A stretch of 5,708 nucleotides of DNA, from the NCBI GenBank assembly GCA_003451935.1, contig DMJA01000060.1:1-5708 (forward strand), read 5' to 3'. Position numbers and translations under genes: made by a program. The notes beneath the pieces are model-generated. The model saw only the letters and a program-made list of their open reading frames with translations, had not been told where the DNA came from and searched no databases. The DNA is from Verrucomicrobiota bacterium (GTDB lineage Bacteria > Verrucomicrobiota > Kiritimatiellia > CAIQIC01 > Lenti-01). The stretch's first letter is position 1, and each line of letters starts with the position of its first letter. Shown piece after piece: positions 1 to 5,123 of the stretch.

Positions 1-697
1 GCTGCAGGAAGGCCAGCACCGGAACCTTGGCTCGATATTCCGCGCCGAACAACGCATAGGCTTCGTTCAATTCCCCGGACTGCCAGTGCGTCCAGAAGGC
101 CTGGACGGTGGCGGACACCTCGGCGGGCGGGGGCAATTCCGGCAGCACGCGCACGACGGGCTTGCGCCCCATCAGCTCCTCGATGACGTCCGGCGCCACC
201 AGCCACTGTCCGCCCAGGTTTTTGATTCCGAGCAGGATGGGCTTTTCCTTGCCATCGGTGGTTCGGGCGTCGATGCGCACCAAATGGCCGTCGATGGGCG
301 GCGGGGCGGGGGCGTATCCCGCGATCTTCCACGACATGCCTTCGTAGGCGGATTCCTGCATCATCTTCAGCAGGATGTCCTGCAGGCGGGCGGGATTCAG
401 GTCGTTCAATTGAATCTGGGCGGACATGTCCTCGATGTCCTGGGCGGTCAATTCCGGGTTCTTGGCCTTGAGATCGTCTAGGCGACGGTTCAGGAGATAC
501 TGGCGCATGCCGCGGAGATCGTTCAAGGCGAGGGCCTGCTTAAACTGGCCGGCGGCGAGCAGGGGCAGATAGGTCTCGACCAGCGAGACGGCGCCGGGCT
601 CGGGCGGTTCCGGGGAGAACAGGGGCGGGGCTTCCGCGCGGAGGGGGGCGGCGCACAGGACAGCGGCGAAGGCCGCCAGCAAAACCGATTTTTTCAT
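1..697 (-). CDS. Secreted hypothetical protein with NTF2-like domain(s), 3' end cut by window edge
   Basis: Function is not recognised. 232 residues are visible and the frame stays open to the window's left edge, so the C-terminus is missing. Residues 1-21 form a classical Sec signal peptide: MKK, a hydrophobic stretch (SVLLAAFAAVLCAAPL), then a likely signal peptidase I cut after A21. The cysteine at 15 is not in a lipobox. After a Pro-rich linker (24-35), residues 38-176 combine helices (LVETYLPLLAAGQFKQAL), a charged helical stretch and a C-terminal beta section (HLVRIDAR, PILLGIKNLGGQWLVAPD), the layout of an NTF2/SnoaL-like cone domain. Residues 194-232 (VSATVQAFWTHWQSGELNEA) look like the first helices of a second copy. 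Start 697 is chosen because GGAG lies 9 nt upstream and the signal peptide begins there. In-frame ATGs at 712 and 718 have no ribosome binding site. The gene is divergent from nrdD and probably unrelated to it. I am confident the gene is real and exported, and only moderately confident of the fold. Confidence 0.8.
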   Translation of the reverse strand, partial: MKKSVLLAAFAAVLCAAPLRAEAPPLFSPEPPEPGAVSLVETYLPLLAAGQFKQALALNDLRGMRQYLLNRRLDDLKAKNPELTAQDIEDMSAQIQLNDLNPARLQDILLKMMQESAYEGMSWKIAGYAPAPPPIDGHLVRIDARTTDGKEKPILLGIKNLGGQWLVAPDVIEELMGRKPVVRVLPELPPPAEVSATVQAFWTHWQSGELNEAYALFGAEYRAKVPVLAFLQ

Positions 698-705
698 GGG
701 TAGGG

Positions 706-709
706 GCTC
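706..709 (-). promoter_or_regulatory. Ribosome binding site GGAG deciding the start of the secreted protein
   Basis: GGAG on the - strand ends 9 nt before the ATG at 697. Two other in-frame ATGs (718 and 712) lie at or before this motif and have no purine-rich motif of their own, so 697 is the best start. It also gives the cleanest signal peptide. Confidence 0.6.
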
Positions 710-732
710 CATTTTCATTTCAGGAACACGTG

Positions 733-754
733 GGGATGAGAGCAACCTCATCCC
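733..754 (-). other. Hairpin at predicted 5' end of the leftward mRNA
   Basis: A perfect 8-bp inverted repeat, GGGATGAG (733-740) and CTCATCCC (747-754), flanks a 6-nt loop. No T-run follows on either strand, so it is not a standard terminator. If the promoter at 760-788 is right, transcription would start at about 753-754, so the mRNA would begin with this stem-loop. 5'-terminal stem-loops are known to protect transcripts from 5'-dependent decay; that role here is an inference. It could also be a protein-binding site on DNA. Confidence 0.5.
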
Positions 755-759
755 GGTGA

Positions 760-788
760 TTTATTGCGCAATAGGCCATTCAAGTCAA
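760..788 (-). promoter_or_regulatory. Probable sigma70-type promoter for the leftward secreted-protein gene
   Basis: On the - strand, TTGACT (788 down to 783, 5 of 6 to TTGACA) is followed after exactly 17 nt by AATAAA (765 down to 760, 4 of 6 to TATAAT). A start site 6-7 nt further on would fall at about 753-754, roughly 55 nt before the ATG at 697. The assignment rests on motif match and spacing only. Confidence 0.45.
762..773. promoter_or_regulatory. 12-bp palindrome TATTGCGCAATA, possible operator
   Basis: A perfect 12-bp palindrome covers the 3' half of the spacer and most of the -10 of the proposed leftward promoter. This is a typical place for a repressor to block RNA polymerase. I do not recognise it as the site of a particular regulator, and a single site of this length could occur by chance. 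Confidence 0.35.
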
Positions 789-789
789 A

Positions 790-990
790 CGTCGTCCGTC
801 GCGATTGCCCAGTATCTGTTTTTGCCAAGGGAATGAGGGAAGGGCGATGCCGGGGTCGGGGGCGGGAAAGCGGGCGGAGGGGCCATGGTCATGCCTGTTC
901 CTCTGGAAACAATGGCAACATCATCAATATCCATCACCCCTTGATCACCGGCCTATAACCCATTGAAGAAAAATAGATTGCGACTCAGAA
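790..990. other. Intergenic stretch with no recognisable gene or RNA
   Basis: This is the middle of the divergent spacer between the secreted-protein gene and nrdD. The only open frame (start near 764, 64 codons, a TTG start, Arg/Gly-rich) has no ribosome binding site and no family resemblance. Base composition changes from G-rich (about 840-890) to A/T-rich (about 905-1000), as expected on nearing a promoter. I see no tRNA, repeat array or mobile element. Confidence 0.6.
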
Positions 991-991
991 A

Positions 992-1007
992 GCACATTTT
1001 GTTGTTG
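992..1007. promoter_or_regulatory. NrdR-box-like site 1 (upstream of nrdD)
   Basis: GCACATTTTGTTGTTG matches about 10 of 16 positions of the published NrdR box consensus (acaCwAtATaTwGtgt), including the CACA and TTGT halves. It shares an exact 13-mer, CACATTTTGTTGT, with the second site. NrdR is the nucleotide-sensing repressor of ribonucleotide reductase operons, and its sites usually come in pairs. This half of the pair is the weaker palindrome (CACA opposite TGTT). Confidence 0.55.
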
Positions 1008-1009
1008 TC

Positions 1010-1038
1010 TTGACAATTAACAGCCACATTTTGTTGTG
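1010..1038 (+). promoter_or_regulatory. Probable nrdD promoter (-35 TTGACA, weak -10)
   Basis: A perfect -35 hexamer TTGACA lies at 1010-1015, between the two NrdR-like boxes. At 16-18 nt spacing the -10 region falls at about 1032-1039, inside box 2. No good TATAAT match is visible there (TGTTGT, 3 of 6, is the best), so either the promoter is weak or the true -10 differs. The predicted start is near 1045, leaving a leader of about 140 nt before nrdD. Confidence 0.45.
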
Positions 1039-1039
1039 G
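1024..1039. promoter_or_regulatory. NrdR-box-like site 2 (upstream of nrdD)
   Basis: CCACATTTTGTTGTGG matches about 12 of 16 positions of the NrdR box consensus. It sits at the centre of an 18-bp inverted repeat, GCCACA - 6 nt - TGTGGC (1023-1040). Its centre is 32 bp from that of site 1, about three helical turns, which is the usual spacing of paired NrdR boxes. It overlaps the expected -10 of the nrdD promoter, so binding would repress. Confidence 0.65.
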
Positions 1040-1112
1040 CACGTCGTATTTTTTTTCGGTTTTTTCCTTTGGCGTTTGTCGGGCGGATGGACTTGCCGTT
1101 CAATGTTCTTCA

Positions 1113-1149
1113 AACGGTGCGGGGCATCTTCGGGATGCCTTGTACCGTT
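1113..1149 (+). other. 16-bp stem-loop in the nrdD mRNA leader
   Basis: Positions 1113-1128 pair without a break with 1134-1149, around the 5-nt loop TTCGG. There are 13 Watson-Crick pairs and 3 G-U pairs (1119/1143, 1121/1141, 1122/1140). The G-U pairs work only in + strand RNA, which points to an RNA element of the nrdD leader. A short, broken U tract (TTTT at 1154-1157) follows, so a weak terminator or attenuator is possible. The ribosome binding site at 1171-1176 is 22 nt beyond the stem and is not sequestered by it. I do not recognise a known riboswitch class. Confidence 0.55.
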
Positions 1150-1170
1150 GTGGTTTTCTGGAGCAGGGAA

Positions 1171-1176
1171 AAGGAG
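1171..1176 (+). promoter_or_regulatory. Ribosome binding site AAGGAG of nrdD
   Basis: AAGGAG with 10 nt to the ATG at 1187 fixes the nrdD start. The frame is open further upstream to about 1010, but that part runs through the promoter boxes and leader hairpin and encodes no NrdD-like sequence. The ATP cone begins about ten residues after the 1187 start. Confidence 0.8.
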
Positions 1177-1186
1177 ACGGTGCGGC

Positions 1187-3922
1187 ATGAACAAGACCGA
1201 AACGGCGACATTCGACGGGTTCCGCAAGCGCGATGGCATGGTGGTGTCGTTCCGGCGCGACAAGATTGTCCAGGCCATATCCCGCGCGGCCGACGAAGTG
1301 CGCCGGCGCGACCATGTCGAAACGGGCGAGACGATGCCCGAGCAGATGGCCGACCTGGTGGTCCAGCAATTGTCCGATCCGCGCAGCGAATACCACGTGT
1401 CGCCCGACGAGCAGGGCCAGCGCATTCCGCACATCGAGGACATGCAGGACCTGATCGAGATCGTGCTGGCCGAGCAGGGCTACGCGCCGATCGTCGCCGC
1501 CTTCAAGCGCTTCCGCAAGCACCGCCAGCTGGCCCGCGAGCGCATCCGCGTGCGCAATCCCCACCGCCACACGGGCGACAACAAGCCCGTGGACCTGACG
1601 GATGCGAGCATGTTGCTGGTGGAATCCGTCGCGCGCGGCAACACCCTGCCGTGGGACCGCAAGGAACTGATCGACACGCTGGTGCAGCACACCGACCTGA
1701 ACGGCGAGGTGGTGCTGAACATCGCCAAGACGGTGGAGAACCAGATCATCGCCAGCGGCATGAGCAGCGTGGACAGCACGTTGATCCGCGAGCTGCTGAA
1801 CAACGAATTGGCCCTGCGCGGCTACCGCCACCAGCTGCGGGACCTGTCGGTCTACGGCGTTTCTCGCCAGTTCGTGGACCGCCTGATGTACGCCAAGAGC
1901 CTCGAGAACAGCAACATCGTCAACAACAACCCCGAAGCCGTCCAGCTGGGCATCGCGGAACTGGTGCTCAAGCAGTGGGCGCTCGACACGATTTTCTCGG
2001 CGGACTTGAAGAATGCGCACAACACCGGCGCGATCCACCTGCACGACCTGGGCTATCCGCACCGCGTCTATTGCTCGTCGCATTCCGTGGAATACGTCAA
2101 GAAGTATGGCCTGCGCGGGCTGAACAACCTGAACAACGACAGCGCCCCGGCCAGCAGCGCCCATGTGCTGACGGGCCACCTGAACACCTTTGTGGCCTCG
2201 ATGCAGGCCAACTATGCAGGTGCGCTCGGGTTGGCCTACATCAACATCATGTTCGCTCCGTACCTGCGCGGCAAGAGCGCCAAGGAGATCCGCCAGGTCG
2301 CCCAGGGCCTGATCTTCGGGGGCGCGCAGAACGCCTTTTCGCGGGGCGGGCAGACGATCTTCCTCGATTTCAACATCCACAGCGGCGTGCCCAGCTATCT
2401 GAAGACGGTCCCCGCCGTCGGCCCCTGCGGGCGCTACCTGCTGCGCCGCGCCGGCGGCGAAGCCGTCCGCCTCGAAGAAGTCATCCGCGAGGAGAAGGAC
2501 GCCAACGGCAACCGCATGATGGAGCTGTATGCGGAGGAGCCCGATGGTTCGCGCCGCTGCGTGCTGCGCGAGCTGGCCGACGAAAGGCACGGACAGGTGC
2601 TCGACGCCGAGGTGGAGAAGGATCTCGCCGCCCGCGGCGAACGCGTCCTGACCTACGGCGATTTCGAAGAGGAGGCCCGCGAGCTCGCCCGCGCCCTGCT
2701 GGGTGTCTGGGAAGAGGGCGACGCCAACGGGCACGTCTTCGAATTCCCCAAGTGCGATTTCCACGTCAGCGCCGAGACGTTCACCGATCCCGCCCAGATG
2801 GTGGTTTTCCAGCGCGCCTGCGAAGTCGCCAGCCGCAATGGCTCGGTCTATTTCATCTTCGACCGCGACGAAGTCACGCTGTCCGCCTGCTGCCGCCTGC
2901 GCACGACGATCCAGGACAACTACATGCTGCGGCATCCCGAGAGCCTGCGCTTCTGCGGCTTCCAGAATGTGACGATCAACATCCCGCAGTGCATGTACCG
3001 CGCGGCCCGCGCCGGGGTGCGCACCTACGAGGGGCTCGTCGCCGAGATCGACAAGATGATGGACCTGGCCGTGAAGGCCCACGAGCAGAAGCGCGCGCGC
3101 ATCGCCGAGATGATCAGCGCCCCCGGTTTCCCCCAGTGGCAGATTGGCAAGACGGCGTGCGACGGCAAGCCCTACGTCGAGCTCGACAAGGCCACCTACA
3201 TCATCGGGCTGATCGGCGTGAACGATGCCGTGAAATTCCTGACCGGCAAGGAATTCCACGAGAGCGGCGAGGCCCTGCGCATGGGCGAGAAGCTGGTCGC
3301 CCACATGTTCCTGCGCTGCAAGAAGCTGTCCGTGACGCACAAGATGAAGCTCACGCTGGAGGAGTCGCCCGCCGAGAGCGCGGCGCGCCGCCTGGCCAAG
3401 GCCGACCTCGTCTATTACCGCGAGGAGGCGCTGCAGGTGTACAAGGGCGGCAGCGAGGATGTCGCCTACTACACCAACAGCGTGCACCTCTCCGCCGATG
3501 CGCCGGTTTCGCTGGTCGAGCGCATCCGCAAGCAGGCGCGGTTCCACAGCCTGATCGAGAGCGGCGCCATCACCCACGCCTTCATTGGCGAGGAACGCCC
3601 GTCGCCCAAGGCCATCGAGACGCTGATCCGCGAGACCTTCTTCCGCACCCAGTCGGCGCAGGTCACCCTGTCGCCCGAATTCACCTACTGCCTCGACTGC
3701 GGCCACAACATGCGCGGACTGAAGGAGACGTGCACCAGTTGCGGATCGGCGCACGTCGAGGGCGAGACCCGCGTGGTGGGCTATTTCAGCAAGATCAACA
3801 ACTGGAACAAGAGCAAGCGCAACGGCGAACTGCCGGCGCGCCAGCGCGGCGTCTACGCGGTCGAATCCGCCGCCGCCGCTCCTGTTGCTGTTTGCGCCGA
3901 AACCGAACCTGCGGAGGCCTGA
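1187..3922 (+). CDS. nrdD: Anaerobic (class III) ribonucleoside-triphosphate reductase
   Basis: This cytoplasmic glycyl radical enzyme reduces ribonucleoside triphosphates to deoxyribonucleoside triphosphates without oxygen. The protein is 911 aa, against about 600-750 for familiar members. Domains in order: ATP cone at about 10-113 (KRDGMVVSFRRDKIVQAI); a second cone-like helical segment at about 143-220 (LPWDRKELIDTL, then VENQI and LIRELLNNEL); the barrel core from about 245 with IHLHDL (283-288) and C296; then C568-C569-R570, containing the likely thiyl radical cysteine. A zinc site follows (C835, C838, C849, C852), then RVVGY with the radical glycine G865 and NNWNKSK. Residues about 417-489 look like an insertion between the VGPCGRY and YGDFEEEA core strands. 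An Ala-rich tail (888-911) follows the normal end. The gene leads an operon with a redoxin (3-nt gap) and nrdG, downstream of NrdR-like boxes. The assignment is firm; the cone count and insertion limits are my reading. Confidence 0.97.
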   Translation: MNKTETATFDGFRKRDGMVVSFRRDKIVQAISRAADEVRRRDHVETGETMPEQMADLVVQQLSDPRSEYHVSPDEQGQRIPHIEDMQDLIEIVLAEQGYAPIVAAFKRFRKHRQLARERIRVRNPHRHTGDNKPVDLTDASMLLVESVARGNTLPWDRKELIDTLVQHTDLNGEVVLNIAKTVENQIIASGMSSVDSTLIRELLNNELALRGYRHQLRDLSVYGVSRQFVDRLMYAKSLENSNIVNNNPEAVQLGIAELVLKQWALDTIFSADLKNAHNTGAIHLHDLGYPHRVYCSSHSVEYVKKYGLRGLNNLNNDSAPASSAHVLTGHLNTFVASMQANYAGALGLAYINIMFAPYLRGKSAKEIRQVAQGLIFGGAQNAFSRGGQTIFLDFNIHSGVPSYLKTVPAVGPCGRYLLRRAGGEAVRLEEVIREEKDANGNRMMELYAEEPDGSRRCVLRELADERHGQVLDAEVEKDLAARGERVLTYGDFEEEARELARALLGVWEEGDANGHVFEFPKCDFHVSAETFTDPAQMVVFQRACEVASRNGSVYFIFDRDEVTLSACCRLRTTIQDNYMLRHPESLRFCGFQNVTINIPQCMYRAARAGVRTYEGLVAEIDKMMDLAVKAHEQKRARIAEMISAPGFPQWQIGKTACDGKPYVELDKATYIIGLIGVNDAVKFLTGKEFHESGEALRMGEKLVAHMFLRCKKLSVTHKMKLTLEESPAESAARRLAKADLVYYREEALQVYKGGSEDVAYYTNSVHLSADAPVSLVERIRKQARFHSLIESGAITHAFIGEERPSPKAIETLIRETFFRTQSAQVTLSPEFTYCLDCGHNMRGLKETCTSCGSAHVEGETRVVGYFSKINNWNKSKRNGELPARQRGVYAVESAAAAPVAVCAETEPAEA

Positions 3923-3925
3923 GCC

Positions 3926-4324
3926 ATGTCCAAGACCTACCAGATCCACGTGTTCGGAAAGCCCGGCTGCGACAAGTGCCACACCTTGAACGGGCGGCTC
4001 GACGACCTCCTGCAGGAAGTGGATTGGGCCGACTTCGAAAAGATCTACCACGATCTCGAAACGGAGACGGGCCTCGTCGAATTCTGCGAGGCGGAATGCC
4101 TGAATCCGCAGCGCGTGCCCGGCTTCTATGTCTCCAAGGCCGATCCCGCCACGAGTGAGCAGGCCCCCCTGCCGAATCCCAATCCCGGCGCGGCGGACGC
4201 GCCGGGCGGCGCCAGCGCCCTCTACACGTGGGTCGGCCTACAGACGGACTATTCCGCAGTCGGCCGCGGCGTCATCACCCCCAAGATGATCGAGGCCGTG
4301 CTGCGCCAGGCCAAGAGCCTCTGA
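3926..4324 (+). CDS. Glutaredoxin/thioredoxin-like protein, probable electron donor to NrdD
   Basis: A 132-aa redoxin. The first strand and active site read YQIHVFGKPGCDKCHTL, with redox pair C15-C18 in CDKC at the start of helix 1. RVP (63-65) supplies the expected cis-proline before the third strand. Two features are unusual: a second cysteine pair C54-C58 (CEAEC) just before the cis-proline, and a Pro/Ala/Gly-rich stretch (about 72-98) between the cis-proline strand and the final part of the fold (TWVGLQTDY, then a C-terminal helix). GGAGG at 3913-3917 lies 8 nt before the ATG, and only 3 nt separate it from the nrdD stop, so co-transcription is near certain. Thioredoxin or NrdH-like proteins reduce the NrdD active-site disulfide in several class III systems (Neisseria bacilliformis, Methanosarcina barkeri). 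Its position between nrdD and nrdG suggests the same role here, which is inference. It has no signal peptide, so it should be cytoplasmic. Confidence 0.85.
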   Translation: MSKTYQIHVFGKPGCDKCHTLNGRLDDLLQEVDWADFEKIYHDLETETGLVEFCEAECLNPQRVPGFYVSKADPATSEQAPLPNPNPGAADAPGGASALYTWVGLQTDYSAVGRGVITPKMIEAVLRQAKSL

Positions 4325-4338
4325 TTTCCGCACCGTCC

Positions 4339-5043
4339 ATGAGTTTGTCCCCCGTCTATGGCATTCTGCAGAACGCCTCGATGGTGGATTTTCCCGGCAA
4401 GCTCGCGGCTGTCTTTTTTCTGACCGGCTGCAGCTTCCGGTGCGGCTTCTGCCACAACGCCAAGCTGATGGGCCGCGCCGCTGCGGCCGGCCTGCCGTGG
4501 ACCGAGGTGGAGAAGATCTGCCGCAAGTTCCGCAACAACTGGGTGGACGGCGCGGTCGTCACCGGCGGCGAGCCCACGCTGAATCCCGGCGTTTTCCATG
4601 TCGTGGAAAAACTGCGCGAGCGGGGATTCGCCATCAAGCTCGACACCAACGGTTCACGCCCACAGGTGCTGGAAAAACTGCTGCCGCTGGTGGATTACGT
4701 CGCCATGGACGTGAAGTTTGCTCCCGCCGACTATCCCGAACGTGCCGGCTTCGGCGACATCGCCGCGCTGACGGAGTCGATCCGCCTGATCCGGGAACAA
4801 GCCGCCGCCTACGAATTCCGCACGACGGTCATCGAGGCCTGGCACGACGCGGACCAAATGCGGTCCATTGGCGAATGGGTGCGGGGGGCGAAGCTTCACG
4901 TCCTGCAGGCGTTTGTTCCGCGCGACGAATTGCCCGATCCCGCCTGCCGAGCCATGCCCGAGACCCGCGCCGAGGTGCTCCACGCCTACGCCGACCTCTT
5001 GCGCCCCTTCGTTTCCTGCGTCGAAATCCGCGGCGAATTCTAA
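4339..5043 (+). CDS. nrdG: Anaerobic ribonucleotide reductase activating protein, radical SAM (NrdG2 type)
   Basis: A 234-aa radical SAM enzyme that binds a 4Fe-4S cluster, cleaves S-adenosylmethionine and abstracts a hydrogen from the NrdD glycine (G865) to form the stored radical. The cluster motif is CX3CX2C, C31-C35-C38 in CSFRCGFCHN. The SAM-contact motif is TGGEPT (75-80). Later barrel strands are FAIKLDTNG (97-105) and VAMDVK (121-126). The opening, GILQNASMVDFPGKLAAVFFLTGC, is typical of the NrdG2 subfamily. ATG 4339 is 14 nt after the redoxin stop and gives this standard N-terminus. No clear ribosome binding site precedes it, so translation is probably coupled to the redoxin gene. 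The frame is open upstream to 4228, but that part overlaps the redoxin gene and encodes only Arg-rich shadow sequence. C61, C203 and C227 fall outside the cluster motif and do not form an obvious second cluster. Confidence 0.95.
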   Translation: MSLSPVYGILQNASMVDFPGKLAAVFFLTGCSFRCGFCHNAKLMGRAAAAGLPWTEVEKICRKFRNNWVDGAVVTGGEPTLNPGVFHVVEKLRERGFAIKLDTNGSRPQVLEKLLPLVDYVAMDVKFAPADYPERAGFGDIAALTESIRLIREQAAAYEFRTTVIEAWHDADQMRSIGEWVRGAKLHVLQAFVPRDELPDPACRAMPETRAEVLHAYADLLRPFVSCVEIRGEF

Positions 5044-5067
5044 GCCGTGGCCATGGCATAAAACAGG

Positions 5068-5097
5068 CTGTCGTGGCGGGGCGGATTGTGCTAGAAG
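5068..5097 (+). promoter_or_regulatory. Weak candidate promoter before the ABC ATPase gene
   Basis: The 80-nt gap between nrdG and the ATPase gene contains CTGTCG (5068-5073, 3 of 6 to TTGACA) and, after 18 nt, TAGAAG (5092-5097, 4 of 6 to TATAAT) preceded by TGTGC. No transcription terminator is visible after nrdG, so read-through from the nrd operon is also possible. Treat this as a hint only. Confidence 0.25.
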
Positions 5098-5123
5098 CAG
5101 GGTGTTCAAAAGGAGATTCCGCC

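Noticed and set aside
86..481. Rightward 131-codon open frame over the left gene
   Set aside because: It overlaps the signal-peptide-bearing leftward gene throughout, is Gly/His/Gln-rich, and has no ribosome binding site.
753..957. Distant inverted match CCGGTGAT (753-760) to ATCACCGG (944-951), with ATAGGCC and GGCCTAT beside them
   Set aside because: The two short words occur in swapped order at the two sites, so they do not form one inverted repeat. No flanking gene or duplication suggests a mobile element; chance is likely.
1037..1051. Sigma54 promoter suggested by TGGCACG
   Set aside because: The -12 GC element is absent at the required spacing; the sequence there is a T-run.
1023..1056. 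Rho-independent terminator: GCCACA/TGTGGC stem followed by eight T
   Set aside because: The T-run begins 8 nt after a short 6-bp stem, and no rightward gene precedes it. The inverted repeat is better explained as an NrdR-like box.
1010..1186. N-terminal extension of nrdD starting at a TTG near 1010
   Set aside because: It would place coding sequence across the -35 box, NrdR-like sites and leader hairpin, and encodes nothing NrdD-like. The ATG at 1187 has a good ribosome binding site.
1100..4051. Antisense open frame of 983 codons across the whole of nrdD, and a + strand frame of 1040 codons at 1036-4158
   Set aside because: Both are by-products of GC-rich codon positions in nrdD. The translations are Ala/Arg/His-rich with no domain motifs, while the nrdD frame carries every expected catalytic motif.
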